DNA of 64,000 nt from Furcasterigmium furcatum (lineage: Eukaryota > Ascomycota > Sordariomycetes > Glomerellales > Plectosphaerellaceae). The notes beneath the pieces were generated by a model. The model saw only the letters and a list, made by a program, of their open reading frames with translations, ran no database searches and had not been told where the DNA came from. The position numbers and the translations under genes were made by a program. Within the stretch, counting starts at the first letter, position 1; each line of letters starts with the position of its first letter. The stretch covers positions 3,472,001-3,536,000 of the forward strand of contig BCIA01000003.1 of the NCBI GenBank assembly GCA_001599815.1, given 5' to 3'. Below are positions 1 to 9,540 of this stretch, piece after piece.

Positions 1-170
1 AGGCGACAGGGCCCAGCGAAGCGCTCTGGGTCGTTGATGACCTTGTGGTTTTCCAAGAAGTGCTGCAAGATAGGAGGGCAAGGCGGCCTCCAAAAGGCAA
101 TCAACGCGAGATAAAGGGTCCCCAAGATGTCCGTGACATATTCCTGACACTTGCGGCCAATGGTATCCCA

Positions 171-724
171 TCACAAGAGGTAATAAATTGCCAAGCGGTA
201 AGGATCGAAAGGACCGGTAGCCTCACTGCTCTCGTCTGGCTGGTGAGAGCAAACTTCGCTCCCGGACTCTTTCACGTCTTCGGAGCGAGCAGCCCTCCAA
301 CTCAATAATTTCCTTCTCTTTTTTTCTTTGCCAAGGCATACGCGGTGGACAGCTGTGCAGCGGTGGCAGACCAGCTGTCGATGCGTCCGCGTGTCATGGA
401 GTAGAGGTAGTCGAGCTGCTCTCCTGTCGTCATCAAGTTCTTGACTGACTCCCCTACCACGTGTTGCTGGTACGAGAGGCACACGGGGGTGTGTAGGACG
501 ATCCGGCGCAACGCGCGGCAGGTTTGGGCCAGGATCAGTCGGTCCGACATGGGCATATGTTGTATGATTAGTATGATGGTGTCGACTGGCTGCTCGAGAA
601 GGTTGCAGATGTGGCCCGTCCTGGGCTTTGTTCGTTTGTAGTGTCGGACTTGGTTCCAGACACGCTCGATGGCCACCCTCGTTGAAAACGAGGGCATCTG
701 GATCTGTGACATGATGGAGGACAC
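171..724 (-). pseudogene. F-box protein gene, apparently frameshifted
   Basis: An ATG at 724 opens a 140-codon frame ending at 302. Residues about 43-75 read as an F-box: a Leu/Pro-rich start, a PMSDRLILAQTC core and a CRALRRIV helix, the part that would bind Skp1 in an SCF ubiquitin ligase. In many fungal F-box proteins this is followed by a short helix and a 'WVCxxCxxLHxV' segment. Here the frame passes DSW at about 371-379 and then loses that motif, while the overlapping frame at once reads LVCHRCTAVHRV. One G seems to be missing at about 370-373. The corrected frame then meets a TGA just before 171, so a second lesion is likely. It could be a recent pseudogene, an assembly error, or a short real F-box protein. 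The gene may extend beyond the left edge. Confidence 0.5.
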
Positions 725-1566
725 CGGAGGAGGTTGAAATCAAGTGCGGAAAGTTATGGGCAAAGGAAAAACTGAGAGTGCGGGCAGTCCGCGTCCTTAA
801 ATGCCACCCGCCTCGACGAAGTTAACTCGGTTTGAGGCAGACTCGGCACCGACACCAAACATGGTGGCGTCTCCTGAGAAAGCCAGCCATGTCTGGAGTG
901 TAGCCGCTTAATAATTAACTAAATACTGCGCAAATTTTGGTGAATGATGGCATGCACTCGACTTCATTGTTGTCAACTCTTGTACCCGTTGACATGACGG
1001 TCATCCGATGGGCCGTGACCAGAGTACTCCGGCCCCCGGAGGTCACGGAGGTGTGGAGTATCGGCTGCCCCACCCTTCCGGGCTCCGAGACGACGAGCTT
1101 GCTCCGTCCGAGGCTCGAGCCTGGCAAATATGGATGGTCGTCACTTGATGCAGCGAAGGGCGTGTCATTGAAAATATCCAATGCAGTAAAAAAGTGACCG
1201 TAGTTTCAGGAGAACCCTGCCTTTACAGAAGTCACCTTAGCACCCCGTCAATCACCAAGATCGTTCCTGACCCTTCTTCGGGACTCCAAATGATAATACA
1301 GATAGGAGCTCTCTCTGCAGCCACGTCTCCTTATCATGTTCTATTAATATTTTGTAGAGCTGTGGTGATGATCACTCGCACTCGCATCGTCTCTTATGCA
1401 GTGTCCGAGGCAACTCTTTCCTCTCCGAGCTCTTCGCTGACTTCGACAAGGGGGAGACTAATGCTGGCTTCCTGTGCTGGTTGTTTTTGTAGCGGGCACT
1501 TCAGAAGTCGACTCTCAGAAATTCATCGCTCAAAAGAAAAGAAGCCGAGCAAATGAATGCACCTCC
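725..1566. other. Intergenic, no gene seen
   Basis: The stretch between the F-box remnant and the hydrolase holds only short overlapping open frames of low complexity and no recognisable domain. It should contain the promoter of the F-box gene (right of 724) and the 3' UTR of the hydrolase (left of 1567). No RNA gene was recognised. Confidence 0.5.
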
Positions 1567-2448
1567 TCATGCTGTATCCATCGCATCAGCGTCAGCTGCC
1601 TCCAGCCTCGCCATTGCCTGTCGTAACAGCACGATCCTCCTCAAAAACCCCACAGCATCATCGATGCCCTCCGGCGCATTGAACCAATGCCCTCCCTCTT
1701 GATATTCCTTCCACTCCACCGTCGCCCCAAAGCCTCTCAGCGTCTCCCTCATCAGCCGCCCGTTCTGCACCAGCACCAGCGGATCATCCACGCAATGCTC
1801 CAGCAGCACCGGCGTCCCCCTCACCACCTCGTCCCCTGCCGGCGCGCCCTCCACGCCCATGAGAGCCCTCATCTCCGACAGTGTCCGCCCGACAAAAGGG
1901 CAACGGCACGAGAACCCCATGAAGGCAGCAAGTCTCCCGCCCCCGTCGGCGGGTATGTCCAGGTTCATGAGGACATGTGCGCTCGTGGCGGCGCCCATGC
2001 TGATGCCCGCGAGGACGATGCGGTCCCAACGCCCGCCGAGGCGAGCGGCTTCATCGGCGAGAATGCGGTGGATTTCGGGGATGACCTCGCGCAGACCCTC
2101 GGCTTGGAGCTCCTCGCGGGCGGAGAAGTCGCGGACGTCCCAGACATCGAACCACTGGAAGACCGTGTCGGGAAGGCTGGCGCACTTGCGGAGGGGGGCT
2201 TGGGGGAAGACCCAGCGGACGGAGGGGAGGGCTTCGATGATGCTGCGGTTGAGGGAGTCGCAGGAGTAGGCGAGGGAGGATGAGAAGTTCTTGGCGTTGT
2301 CACCGCGGCCGTGGAGGAAGACCACTGTGAGTGAGTGAGGGGCCGACGGGGGAACGGTGATGGATCCGATGTGCATGGCTGGTTTGTCTAATAAGGATTT
2401 GCTTTGATATGCAGATGGTGTTCTGGATGTGGTTAATGCGTTGTGCAC
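1567..2448 (-). CDS. Alpha/beta hydrolase, acyl-protein thioesterase/carboxylesterase family
   Basis: A 293-aa intronless frame of the APT1/phospholipase-carboxylesterase family, which hydrolyses thioesters (protein S-palmitoyl groups) or small carboxyl esters, usually in the cytosol. The oxyanion-region motif HGRGDN lies near residue 45. The nucleophile elbow GISMG places Ser150, DDPLV gives Asp222 and GGHWF gives His254, so the triad looks complete. No signal peptide is evident. The length suits the family if translation starts at Met25 (MHIGSIT, near 2376), where homology begins; the 24 residues before it are Ser/Thr-rich and could be leader. The insertions and the CRCPFVGRTL segment fit the lower-fungal carboxylesterase branch better than yeast YLR118C, so the substrate is open. 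Confidence 0.85.
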   Translation of the reverse strand: MHNALTTSRTPSAYQSKSLLDKPAMHIGSITVPPSAPHSLTVVFLHGRGDNAKNFSSSLAYSCDSLNRSIIEALPSVRWVFPQAPLRKCASLPDTVFQWFDVWDVRDFSAREELQAEGLREVIPEIHRILADEAARLGGRWDRIVLAGISMGAATSAHVLMNLDIPADGGGRLAAFMGFSCRCPFVGRTLSEMRALMGVEGAPAGDEVVRGTPVLLEHCVDDPLVLVQNGRLMRETLRGFGATVEWKEYQEGGHWFNAPEGIDDAVGFLRRIVLLRQAMARLEAADADAMDTA

Positions 2449-5400
2449 GGGAGATGGAGAGGAGTTGGTTCTAGATGAGCCTCATGCTGACACGAGGCAA
2501 CAACGCGGGCCCCAACCTCCTGATGGCATTGGTGGATCTTGCAGTATGGTTATGCAGGTGACGAGGGGAGATGCTCAACCGCCTGTGAAGATTGGGAGAT
2601 CAAAACTGAGGCATCTCGAGTGAATGGTGGGCATGTCATTGTCGCTCGTATCAAAACGAGCCCTGCATGGAGTTAATATGGGTTGTTGAAGCATCGGTCG
2701 TTCAAAGTAGTTCTGACCACATGGTATTTCGAAACCATCAATTGAAGTCAGATTATCAGATCTGACACAGTTCTTATTGGAAGCCCAGAAACCAAAGAAC
2801 CTCAAAACCACTTGTCCTTGAGGCTGAATATCTGACGGCCAGGCGGCGGTGGTTGAGGTCGGACGCGGACGAAGGTGGAGAAAGAATTCTACGGCATGAC
2901 ATTCCGCCTCGGGATGTCGTGCATTTATAAGTCCCGAGAAGAAAAAAGGACACCAGAGCTTTCTGGACGTTTAGAATGTCTATTCTGGGAAGCCCACGAT
3001 AGTCACGAGCACGTGAGCCCGCATCAGGGACACGTGAGGCATGCATCGTGAAGCCCCCCCAAACGTCGGGCGTGGTGGCTTGCGACCCTGAGAGAGCTGA
3101 TGTGGGGATTTGATATGGCAACCAGCTGATTGGGACGGGGGCCACAGCGCGAGAGCGACAATGGAAGCCGTAGAAGGAGAGCTCTCCACATTCGAGTGAC
3201 ATCTCCACAACCCCACGTCCAGCCACGTTTGTGCAGCTTGGTTCCAGTGGTTCAGGGAAGCAGTTCGTGGCCACCCGCCCGGGCCTGTGAGCCGGCCGGA
3301 CGACAGGCACGCCCAGAGGCTGACGATCATCAGGCGGCTCGAGTCAGGGCGGTGGGCAGAGTTGGCAGAACAGAGTCGCTGGTGGCGAGGATGATCTCTC
3401 GCAGGAGGACGGACGTTCTGCTGCGAGGCATACGGAGCTACTTACGTACCTGCCTGTCAGTGACGGACCCGTCGACGTGTAGACCCATAGACTCGTGGAC
3501 ACCGACCGACCCATAGACTGACCCTGCTCGCAAAGAAGACAGCGTGCTCGCATGTATCCAAATATCGGCGTTACCGCCGACACCGCAGGTCTGCTCGCTG
3601 CATCTCGGAGCGGACCGGGAGGAGATGGATGTCGTATGGGCAGATGAAGGAGGCGGCGATGGATTGGCATGCGTGGTTTCTTGTTCTCCCGGGCGCCCAG
3701 CCAAGCCGGCCATCTTCTCGAGACCGCAACGCAAGCCCGTGCAGAGGGAACCGTGGGGTTCCCTGTCGGGTTGGGCGAGCTGGGGGCGTGTTCATTGGGT
3801 GGTGATAAGCTCCCTCAACTCAGGGTCTTTCCTCGAGGGGAAGGCGGGCATGGGACATGGGAGCCGTGGTCGCAACGAGCAGGCGGTCAGGAGGCTGAGG
3901 GCGACGAGAGTGAAGTTGTCAGGAAGCGGCGGGAGAAGAGGCCGAGAATGACTCGGCGGGCTGGAGCCATTACGTTAGAGCTTCTGGAGGTTCTGCCGGA
4001 GCTGGGCAAGTGCGACCAAGAAGCCGTTTCCATTTGGTAATGGGAGCCACCGGGCTGTCGCGGGGGGACCTCGAGGCTACCTGAGCCGCCCGTATTTTGG
4101 GAGGGACGGTGAGGTCCCCCCGAGGTCCCTTCTCCTGGCTGGCATGTCCCCTGATGATTGTTGCGCCCGCCGATTATGTATTTCTGTCTCGTACACTTTT
4201 GGGAGGCTCTCTGATTTGTTTGATTCGCGCTAGATGCTGCGAGATAAGCGTGCGTCGCCTGGTGTCGCGCGCCGTCGGCCGATGTTGCGGTTCTTTTTTT
4301 CCACCCTTGCGCATGTCGCGTTGCCTTGTTTCGACGTGTGTTCGGAGATGCCAGGAAGTGTAGGTACGAGGTCCGCTGTTCGAGCTTGGTGCCGCCCTGG
4401 AAAGAGGGCCCCGGAGAAATCGCACCGCCCGTTCAACAGGCACTAGCCTGCGTAAAACACGCCGCCCGATTCGACGAGACGCCCCGGAGCTTGGGCCCGC
4501 TTCGGGGGCACATGTCAGAGAGAGCGCTGGAACGTAAGCTGTGGTGGTACGGGCTAAGGTCAGTCATGGAAGTCAAAGACAGACGTCACTATTTTCTTTG
4601 GTCGAGGTCAATTTCTTTGGAGGCCGCAACCATCATCCGCCACGGACTTGGGGAGCAGGACGGGCACCTCGTGTCAGCCAAGGCGCGAGAACGGGGGTCG
4701 GCATGCGTGTCTTTTGACCAGAGATCCAGTTCGACTTACAACTGTACATCCCATCATCAACATGCGCATCCCGTCCAGCACCCCTTACCCCTGTCTCGTT
4801 CCCCATCGGTGACCACGCCTCTTGCGGTACTCCATCTGTCTCTCCGTGGGCCCCGTCCGTCGCGTGCAGGCGGTCCCGATCTGGCAGAGATAGACGCACT
4901 GCTAGAGGAAAGGTAGTCCTCATACCTTTACCATCTATCAACCCTTCTACTGGACCGACCAAACAGACCGGACCACCTCTGGGATCCTGTCAGTAGCCTC
5001 AAGCTAAGGAGCATCCCAGTCATTGTACAGTCCCAGACCCTTCGACCTCCCCATATCCCATTCTCCGAAGAGCTAATCGCTCACCTCATCCGTCATATCG
5101 GACCACATCCACACTGCTGCCGCCGTTGGAATTTCCCTCTCTTCCGCTCTCGCCCTACTCCGGGATCTTGGATCTTCCTCGTACATACCTACTTACTACT
5201 CGTACACACATACCTCCTCGTCATGACCTCGGGTTGAACAGTCGTGCGCATAGAAGCAACGTCGACTCGTCCCAATGACACACAAGACGCTGGCTTATCT
5301 CATCCTAGCCGCAGTCGTCACCTAAACCACCACTCACCACTGGTCGAGAACAGGACAAGGCCTCCATCGACGCCCGCACGACATCGACGCACCGCCCACT

Positions 5401-6154
5401 CCGGTCGCGGCACTTTATCTCGCCGCCCTGCATCTCGCGCCTCGTCCTCTCTCTCCGCATATTCCCCAGATCTTGGACCTCGCACAGCGGCCGCTTATCT
5501 CTCACTCACCACGTCTCTCGTCCCTCGCCAGCAGAAAGAAAAAGAGTCCGGCCGCGCCCTGTGCATCCTCCCGGGCCCCCTTCGGACCCGTCCCCACCAC
5601 TCACAGCCTTATCTCCACGGGTCCGGCCCGTTATCAGAGGATCCCGTTTGGTGGTTGTGTTACGGGATAGAAGCTGGCCGACGAAACAACACACGGCTCG
5701 CTCACCTCGTCACCCTCTCTCTCATCCCATCCCCCCGGATTCCCCTATCTCTCTCGTCACTCCCAGCCCAGCCGTTAGCCGCATTACATCATTCGTGCTG
5801 TGTCTTTGCTGCTCCCGTACCGGCATCTGAACCCGTCAGCCCACACATCCCGCCTCTTCCCCCTGCGTCTGCAGAATACCGTTGGTCCACGGCCAGATCT
5901 GCCCCCCGGCTGGGCATCATCTACACTTATCTCTCTGCCCCCCATCCTCCTCTCCGGCTCGGAGCGGACGATAGCCAGCTGGCCACCACCCAAGCCCAGA
6001 CCCTGCCGAACCAGGGGCCGGACTAGTCGTAGGACGTACGTAGAGACCAGGACAGGACAGGACAGGACAGCTCCGGGCGTGCGCCCGCGGCGGGACATCC
6101 CATCCCCTATCTACGCATATTACTATCCCGATTCACCTCGCCCCGATCGTCACC
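2449..6154. other. 3.7-kb gene-poor region upstream of the regulator gene
   Basis: No convincing gene was found. Open frames here are short, overlap on both strands and have compositions typical of chance frames in GC-rich DNA. From about 4,700 to 6,150 the plus strand is strongly pyrimidine-rich, as in promoters and long leaders of highly regulated filamentous-fungal genes. A (CAGGA)4 microsatellite lies at about 6,053-6,073. Five TTATCT motifs occur between 5,295 and 5,932 (see separate entry). The region probably holds the promoter and a long 5' leader, possibly with a leader intron, of the Zn2Cys6 gene, and the promoter of the hydrolase at its left end. Confidence 0.45.
5295..5932 (-). 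promoter_or_regulatory. Cluster of GATA-factor motifs (TTATCT/AGATAA)
   Basis: TTATCT, the complement of the HGATAR site AGATAA bound by AreA/NIT2-type GATA factors, occurs at 5295-5300, 5415-5420, 5495-5500, 5609-5614 and 5927-5932, always in the same orientation, within 0.9 kb of the Zn2Cys6 gene start. That is well above chance for 640 bp, although the pyrimidine-rich context raises the background. It suggests nitrogen-source control of the downstream regulator. Confidence 0.4.
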
Positions 6155-8752
6155 ATGGCGAACCACTCGACCCTCACGCGGACGGCTCCTATCGCCATCG
6201 CCCCCAAGCCCGCCGCCGCCCGCAAGGACTCCTACCGCCAAGACAGCTACACCACCACAGATTCCTTCCGGAACGGCAGCATGCCCGGCCGCGAGTCCAC
6301 AGAGGCCTCGTTCAACGGCCGAGCCGCCAGCCCCTGCGACATCTGCCAGCGCTTCCGCCTCAAGTGCACCCTCACCGACGGCGACGACGACGACAGCTGC
6401 CTCCCCTGCCAGAACCGCGGCTCCGAGTGCTCCTTCGTGGCCAGCCCGCCGGCGCGGAAGCGGAAGCTCAACGGGAACCTCGCCAACGACGGCAAGAGAA
6501 GGTTAGTCCCGCCGTCCCGTTCCTCCATCGTTCCCGTTTGCATGTCCCCTCCCCTGGTGTTGTAGATCCTCCTGCATCTTGGCCTCCTCCTGTCTGTCTG
6601 TCTGTCCTGTCTGCCTGTCTGACTGTCACCGTACCCTACCCCCTTGCTGCCCTGTCTTATTCCGGTCCCTCACCCGTCGACAGCCCTGCCCTGCATCATC
6701 TGCCGATCTGGGACCTGTCATGTCAAGACGAGCCCTCATCCTTGGCCCTTGCCTTGGCCCCTGGCTCTTCCCACCACCATCACCCCGCCCTCCCCCCGTC
6801 ATCGACGGGCCACGCCTTGCTTGCCCCAAAGGTCACGTTGATGGCTGTGCGCTGGACAATCTCTAACATGCCATTGGCTCGATAGCTCCCCTGGGAGGTC
6901 TGATATCAGACGCAGACGCCAGCACGAGCCCAGTCTCTCCAGCACCGCCGGCAGCAGCTCCTTTATCGAAGACATGGCCAACGTCGGCGGCCCGACGCTG
7001 CTGAAGCGCACCCTCGGTCTGCAGAACGACCGGTACAGCCAGTTCATCGGACCCACGACGGACTTTGAGCCGTCCCTGATCAACCTGTCGCCGTTCGACC
7101 CCCATGACGAGAGCCTCCTGGCACGTGGCACCCTGCGCAAGGTCAGCGACGACGACATCTTCCTCATGCTCCCGGACTACAACACCCCCGGCCACGAGCA
7201 CATCCTCGAGGACCTCGACGAGATCGAGTCCATCGTACGGCCGCACGGCCGGACCCTGATTGACCTCTACTTCCGCGTCGTCCACCCGGGCTTCCCCATC
7301 ATCCAGAAGACGGTGTTCCTGGAAAAGTACGAGCGGGGCTACCGCGAGTTCTCGCCGCCGCTGCTCGCCGCCGTATACATCCTCGCGATCAACTGGTGGG
7401 ACCAGGATGAGGAGCTCTCGAGGAAGCAGAGGCCCGACGTGCGCAACCTGGAGCGCCTCGTGCGCACGACCCTCGCCGACGCCATGTACCGGCCGAAGCT
7501 GTCGACCGTGCAGGCCGGCCTGCTGCTCTCCCAGCGGCCCGAGGGCGATCAGTGGGCGCCGACGGCGCAGCTCGTGGCCGTCGCGCAGGAGCTCGGGCTG
7601 CACCTGGACTGCACGCACTGGAAGATCCCGCCGTGGGAAAAGGGGCTCCGGAAGCGCCTCGCCTGGTCGCTCTACATGCAGGACAAATGGGGCGCCCTCG
7701 TCCACGGCCGCCCGTCGCACATCTTCTCGGCCAACTGGGCCGTCCAGGCCCTCACGGAGAACGACTTCCCCGACGTCGAGTGGGACGAGAACGACACGGA
7801 GGAGCAGCTCGAGATCGAGCAGGGCCGCACCCTCTTCTCCCAGATGGTCCAGCTATCCCAGATCCTCGCCGAGATCCTCGAGACCTTCTACACCCTCCAG
7901 GCGACGCAGAACGTCAACGCCGCCGGCGCGCAGGGGACGCACCTCGTCCTCTCCCACGCGAAGCCCATCCAGCTGAAGCTCAAGGAGTGGTACGCCGGCC
8001 TCCCCGGCGCCATCCGCATGGACAACTCCTTCACCGCACCCTCCGCCGCCGCGTCGACGCCCTCCCGCCTCACGAGCATCGGCTACCTCCACCTCGCCTA
8101 CTTCGCGACGGAAATCACCCTCCACCGCCGCATCATCCGCTCAATAGCCTCCCCCGCCTCGGCCCTCGACCCCTACGTCGAGCACATCTGCCGCTCCGCG
8201 GCCAAGGCCCGCCTCATCTCCGCCATGGACTTCGTCAACCGCCTCAACCCCTCCCACCTCCGCTCCTTCTGGTACTTCGCGTCCAAGACCAACTTCGCCC
8301 TCATCGGCACCTTCGGGTCCCTCCTCTGGGCGACCTCCCCCGGCAAGGAGGAGGCCGACTGGTACCGCCGCCGCCTGGGCGAGTACCGCTGGACGCTGTC
8401 CGTGAGCGCCAAGCCCGGCGACGGCGGCCTGACCGAGTTCGCCATGACGATGCTTGACATCTCCACCGGCCTGCTGAAGAAGCTCCCCGAGAAGCCGTCC
8501 ATGAGCCGCACGGGCAGTGCGGTCGACGTCGCGGGGAGCATGAGCAGCCGCGCCGGGATGATGGGCGGCTTCTCCGCGCTGGGGTCGAGCCTGGGCGCGA
8601 GCGCGGCGCCGTCGGTGGGAACCTTCAGCGGGATCCAGAGCGCGGACGTGAGCCAGGCGCACAGCCCGCAGAGCCAGTACGAGGAGGGCGACAGCAGTGA
8701 CGAGGACATGTATGATTCGTTTCCGACGGCGGGGATGTCGAGGGGCGGATGA
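6155..8752 (+). CDS. Zn2Cys6 transcription factor with fungal-specific TF domain (TamA/DAL81-like?)
   Basis: Exons 6155-6501 and 6886-8752, joined across a 384-nt intron (donor GTTAGT, acceptor GATAG), give 737 aa. The binuclear zinc cluster is near the N-terminus with Cys61, 64, 71, 82, 85 and 92, spaced C-x2-C-x6-C-x10-C-x2-C-x6-C. The third loop is unusually long and acidic (DGDDDD) and the helix lacks the usual Lys/Arg-rich DNA contacts. A nuclear middle homology region follows, including the DLYFRVVHPGFPI entry motif and a KRLAWSLYMQDKW segment. The tail is Ser/Gly-rich, then acidic (EEGDSSDEDMYD). The YSQFIGPTTDFEP and FLMLPD stretches remind me of TamA/DAL81 nitrogen co-activators, in which zinc-cluster DNA binding is dispensable; that assignment is tentative. 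The GATA-site cluster upstream fits such a role. Confidence 0.9.
6596..6632. repeat. CTGT-rich microsatellite in the TF intron
   Basis: Short tandem TGTC/CTGT units inside the 384-nt intron of the Zn2Cys6 gene. They explain part of why this intron is some six times longer than the typical intron in this window. Confidence 0.6.
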
Positions 8753-9540
8753 GCTGGGGATGGATGTATATGCACGAGACCACGAATGCTATGAATCGGA
8801 CAACAAAGGGGGTGGGTGATGATGATGACGGATATCCCGGGACTGCGCCTGGAGAAGACGAGTCCGACCGGGGGGGGGGGGGGGATGAACGTCGTCCTCG
8901 CATACAGGTAGAGGGAAAGCTTGGGATACATTGCTCTGGTAATGGACGGTGATACCTACACGGCGCTTGGGAATGTTCATGCTGGATTCAAACATAGATT
9001 GGGAGATTCGTGGGGGAATATACCGATGATACCACCTGCACCGGCTGGTCAGCTGAAGACTCTGTACGAAGAATTGTCATGATGTCGGAGGTCGAGGACG
9101 AGTAGAAAGCTTGACGAGTCCTGCGGTCGGTGAGAAATGCGAACTGAATTGCAGTTTATTATATCAAGCCATCCTTCTGTGCCGTTCGTGATATGACGAG
9201 CGGTCACGCCATCTGGATGCCAATGGTGACATGCCGCAGCATCCCGCCTTGTCTCAAAGCTCCCGCGTGGACGAGATTTCAGGTGTCCTAGGCCCGCGGG
9301 ATTCCAACTCCCGTGCCCTAAACTGACGACGTCTGCATGCAAGACGGGTGAGCGAGCAGGGGGTAACATCACCGAAGCCCAGCTTGCGGCCGGTCACGCG
9401 AGCACTTTCTACAGATGAATATAGGAGACAAACAAGTAAGGGTTCAAGCGGTCTCCCGCGGTCATGCTCATTCTTCGTAAAAATCTGCCTGTCCATAATC
9501 CCATGCGCCAATGCTTGCCTATGCCCTCTCGCTGTCAATC
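8753..9540. other. Convergent 3' region between the TF gene and MCM10
   Basis: The two flanking genes converge here, so this should be two 3' UTRs and terminators. A run of at least 13 G residues lies near 8,870-8,883, a likely hotspot for sequencing or replication error. No coding frame with a recognisable product was seen. Confidence 0.5.

Noticed and set aside
45..308. Plus-strand 87-codon frame opposite the F-box remnant
   Set aside because: Antisense to the decayed F-box region with no domain; a chance frame.
4326..4916. 196-codon plus-strand frame in the gene-poor region
   Set aside because: No motif or plausible codon structure; opposing frames of similar size overlap it.
5244..6026. 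260-codon plus-strand frame in the regulator's upstream region
   Set aside because: Pro/Ser/Arg-rich translation of a pyrimidine-rich leader; no domain, and overlapping frames are equally long.
8868..8885. Poly-G run as a functional element
   Set aside because: Simple homopolymer in a 3' region; more likely a mutation or sequencing hotspot than a regulatory site.
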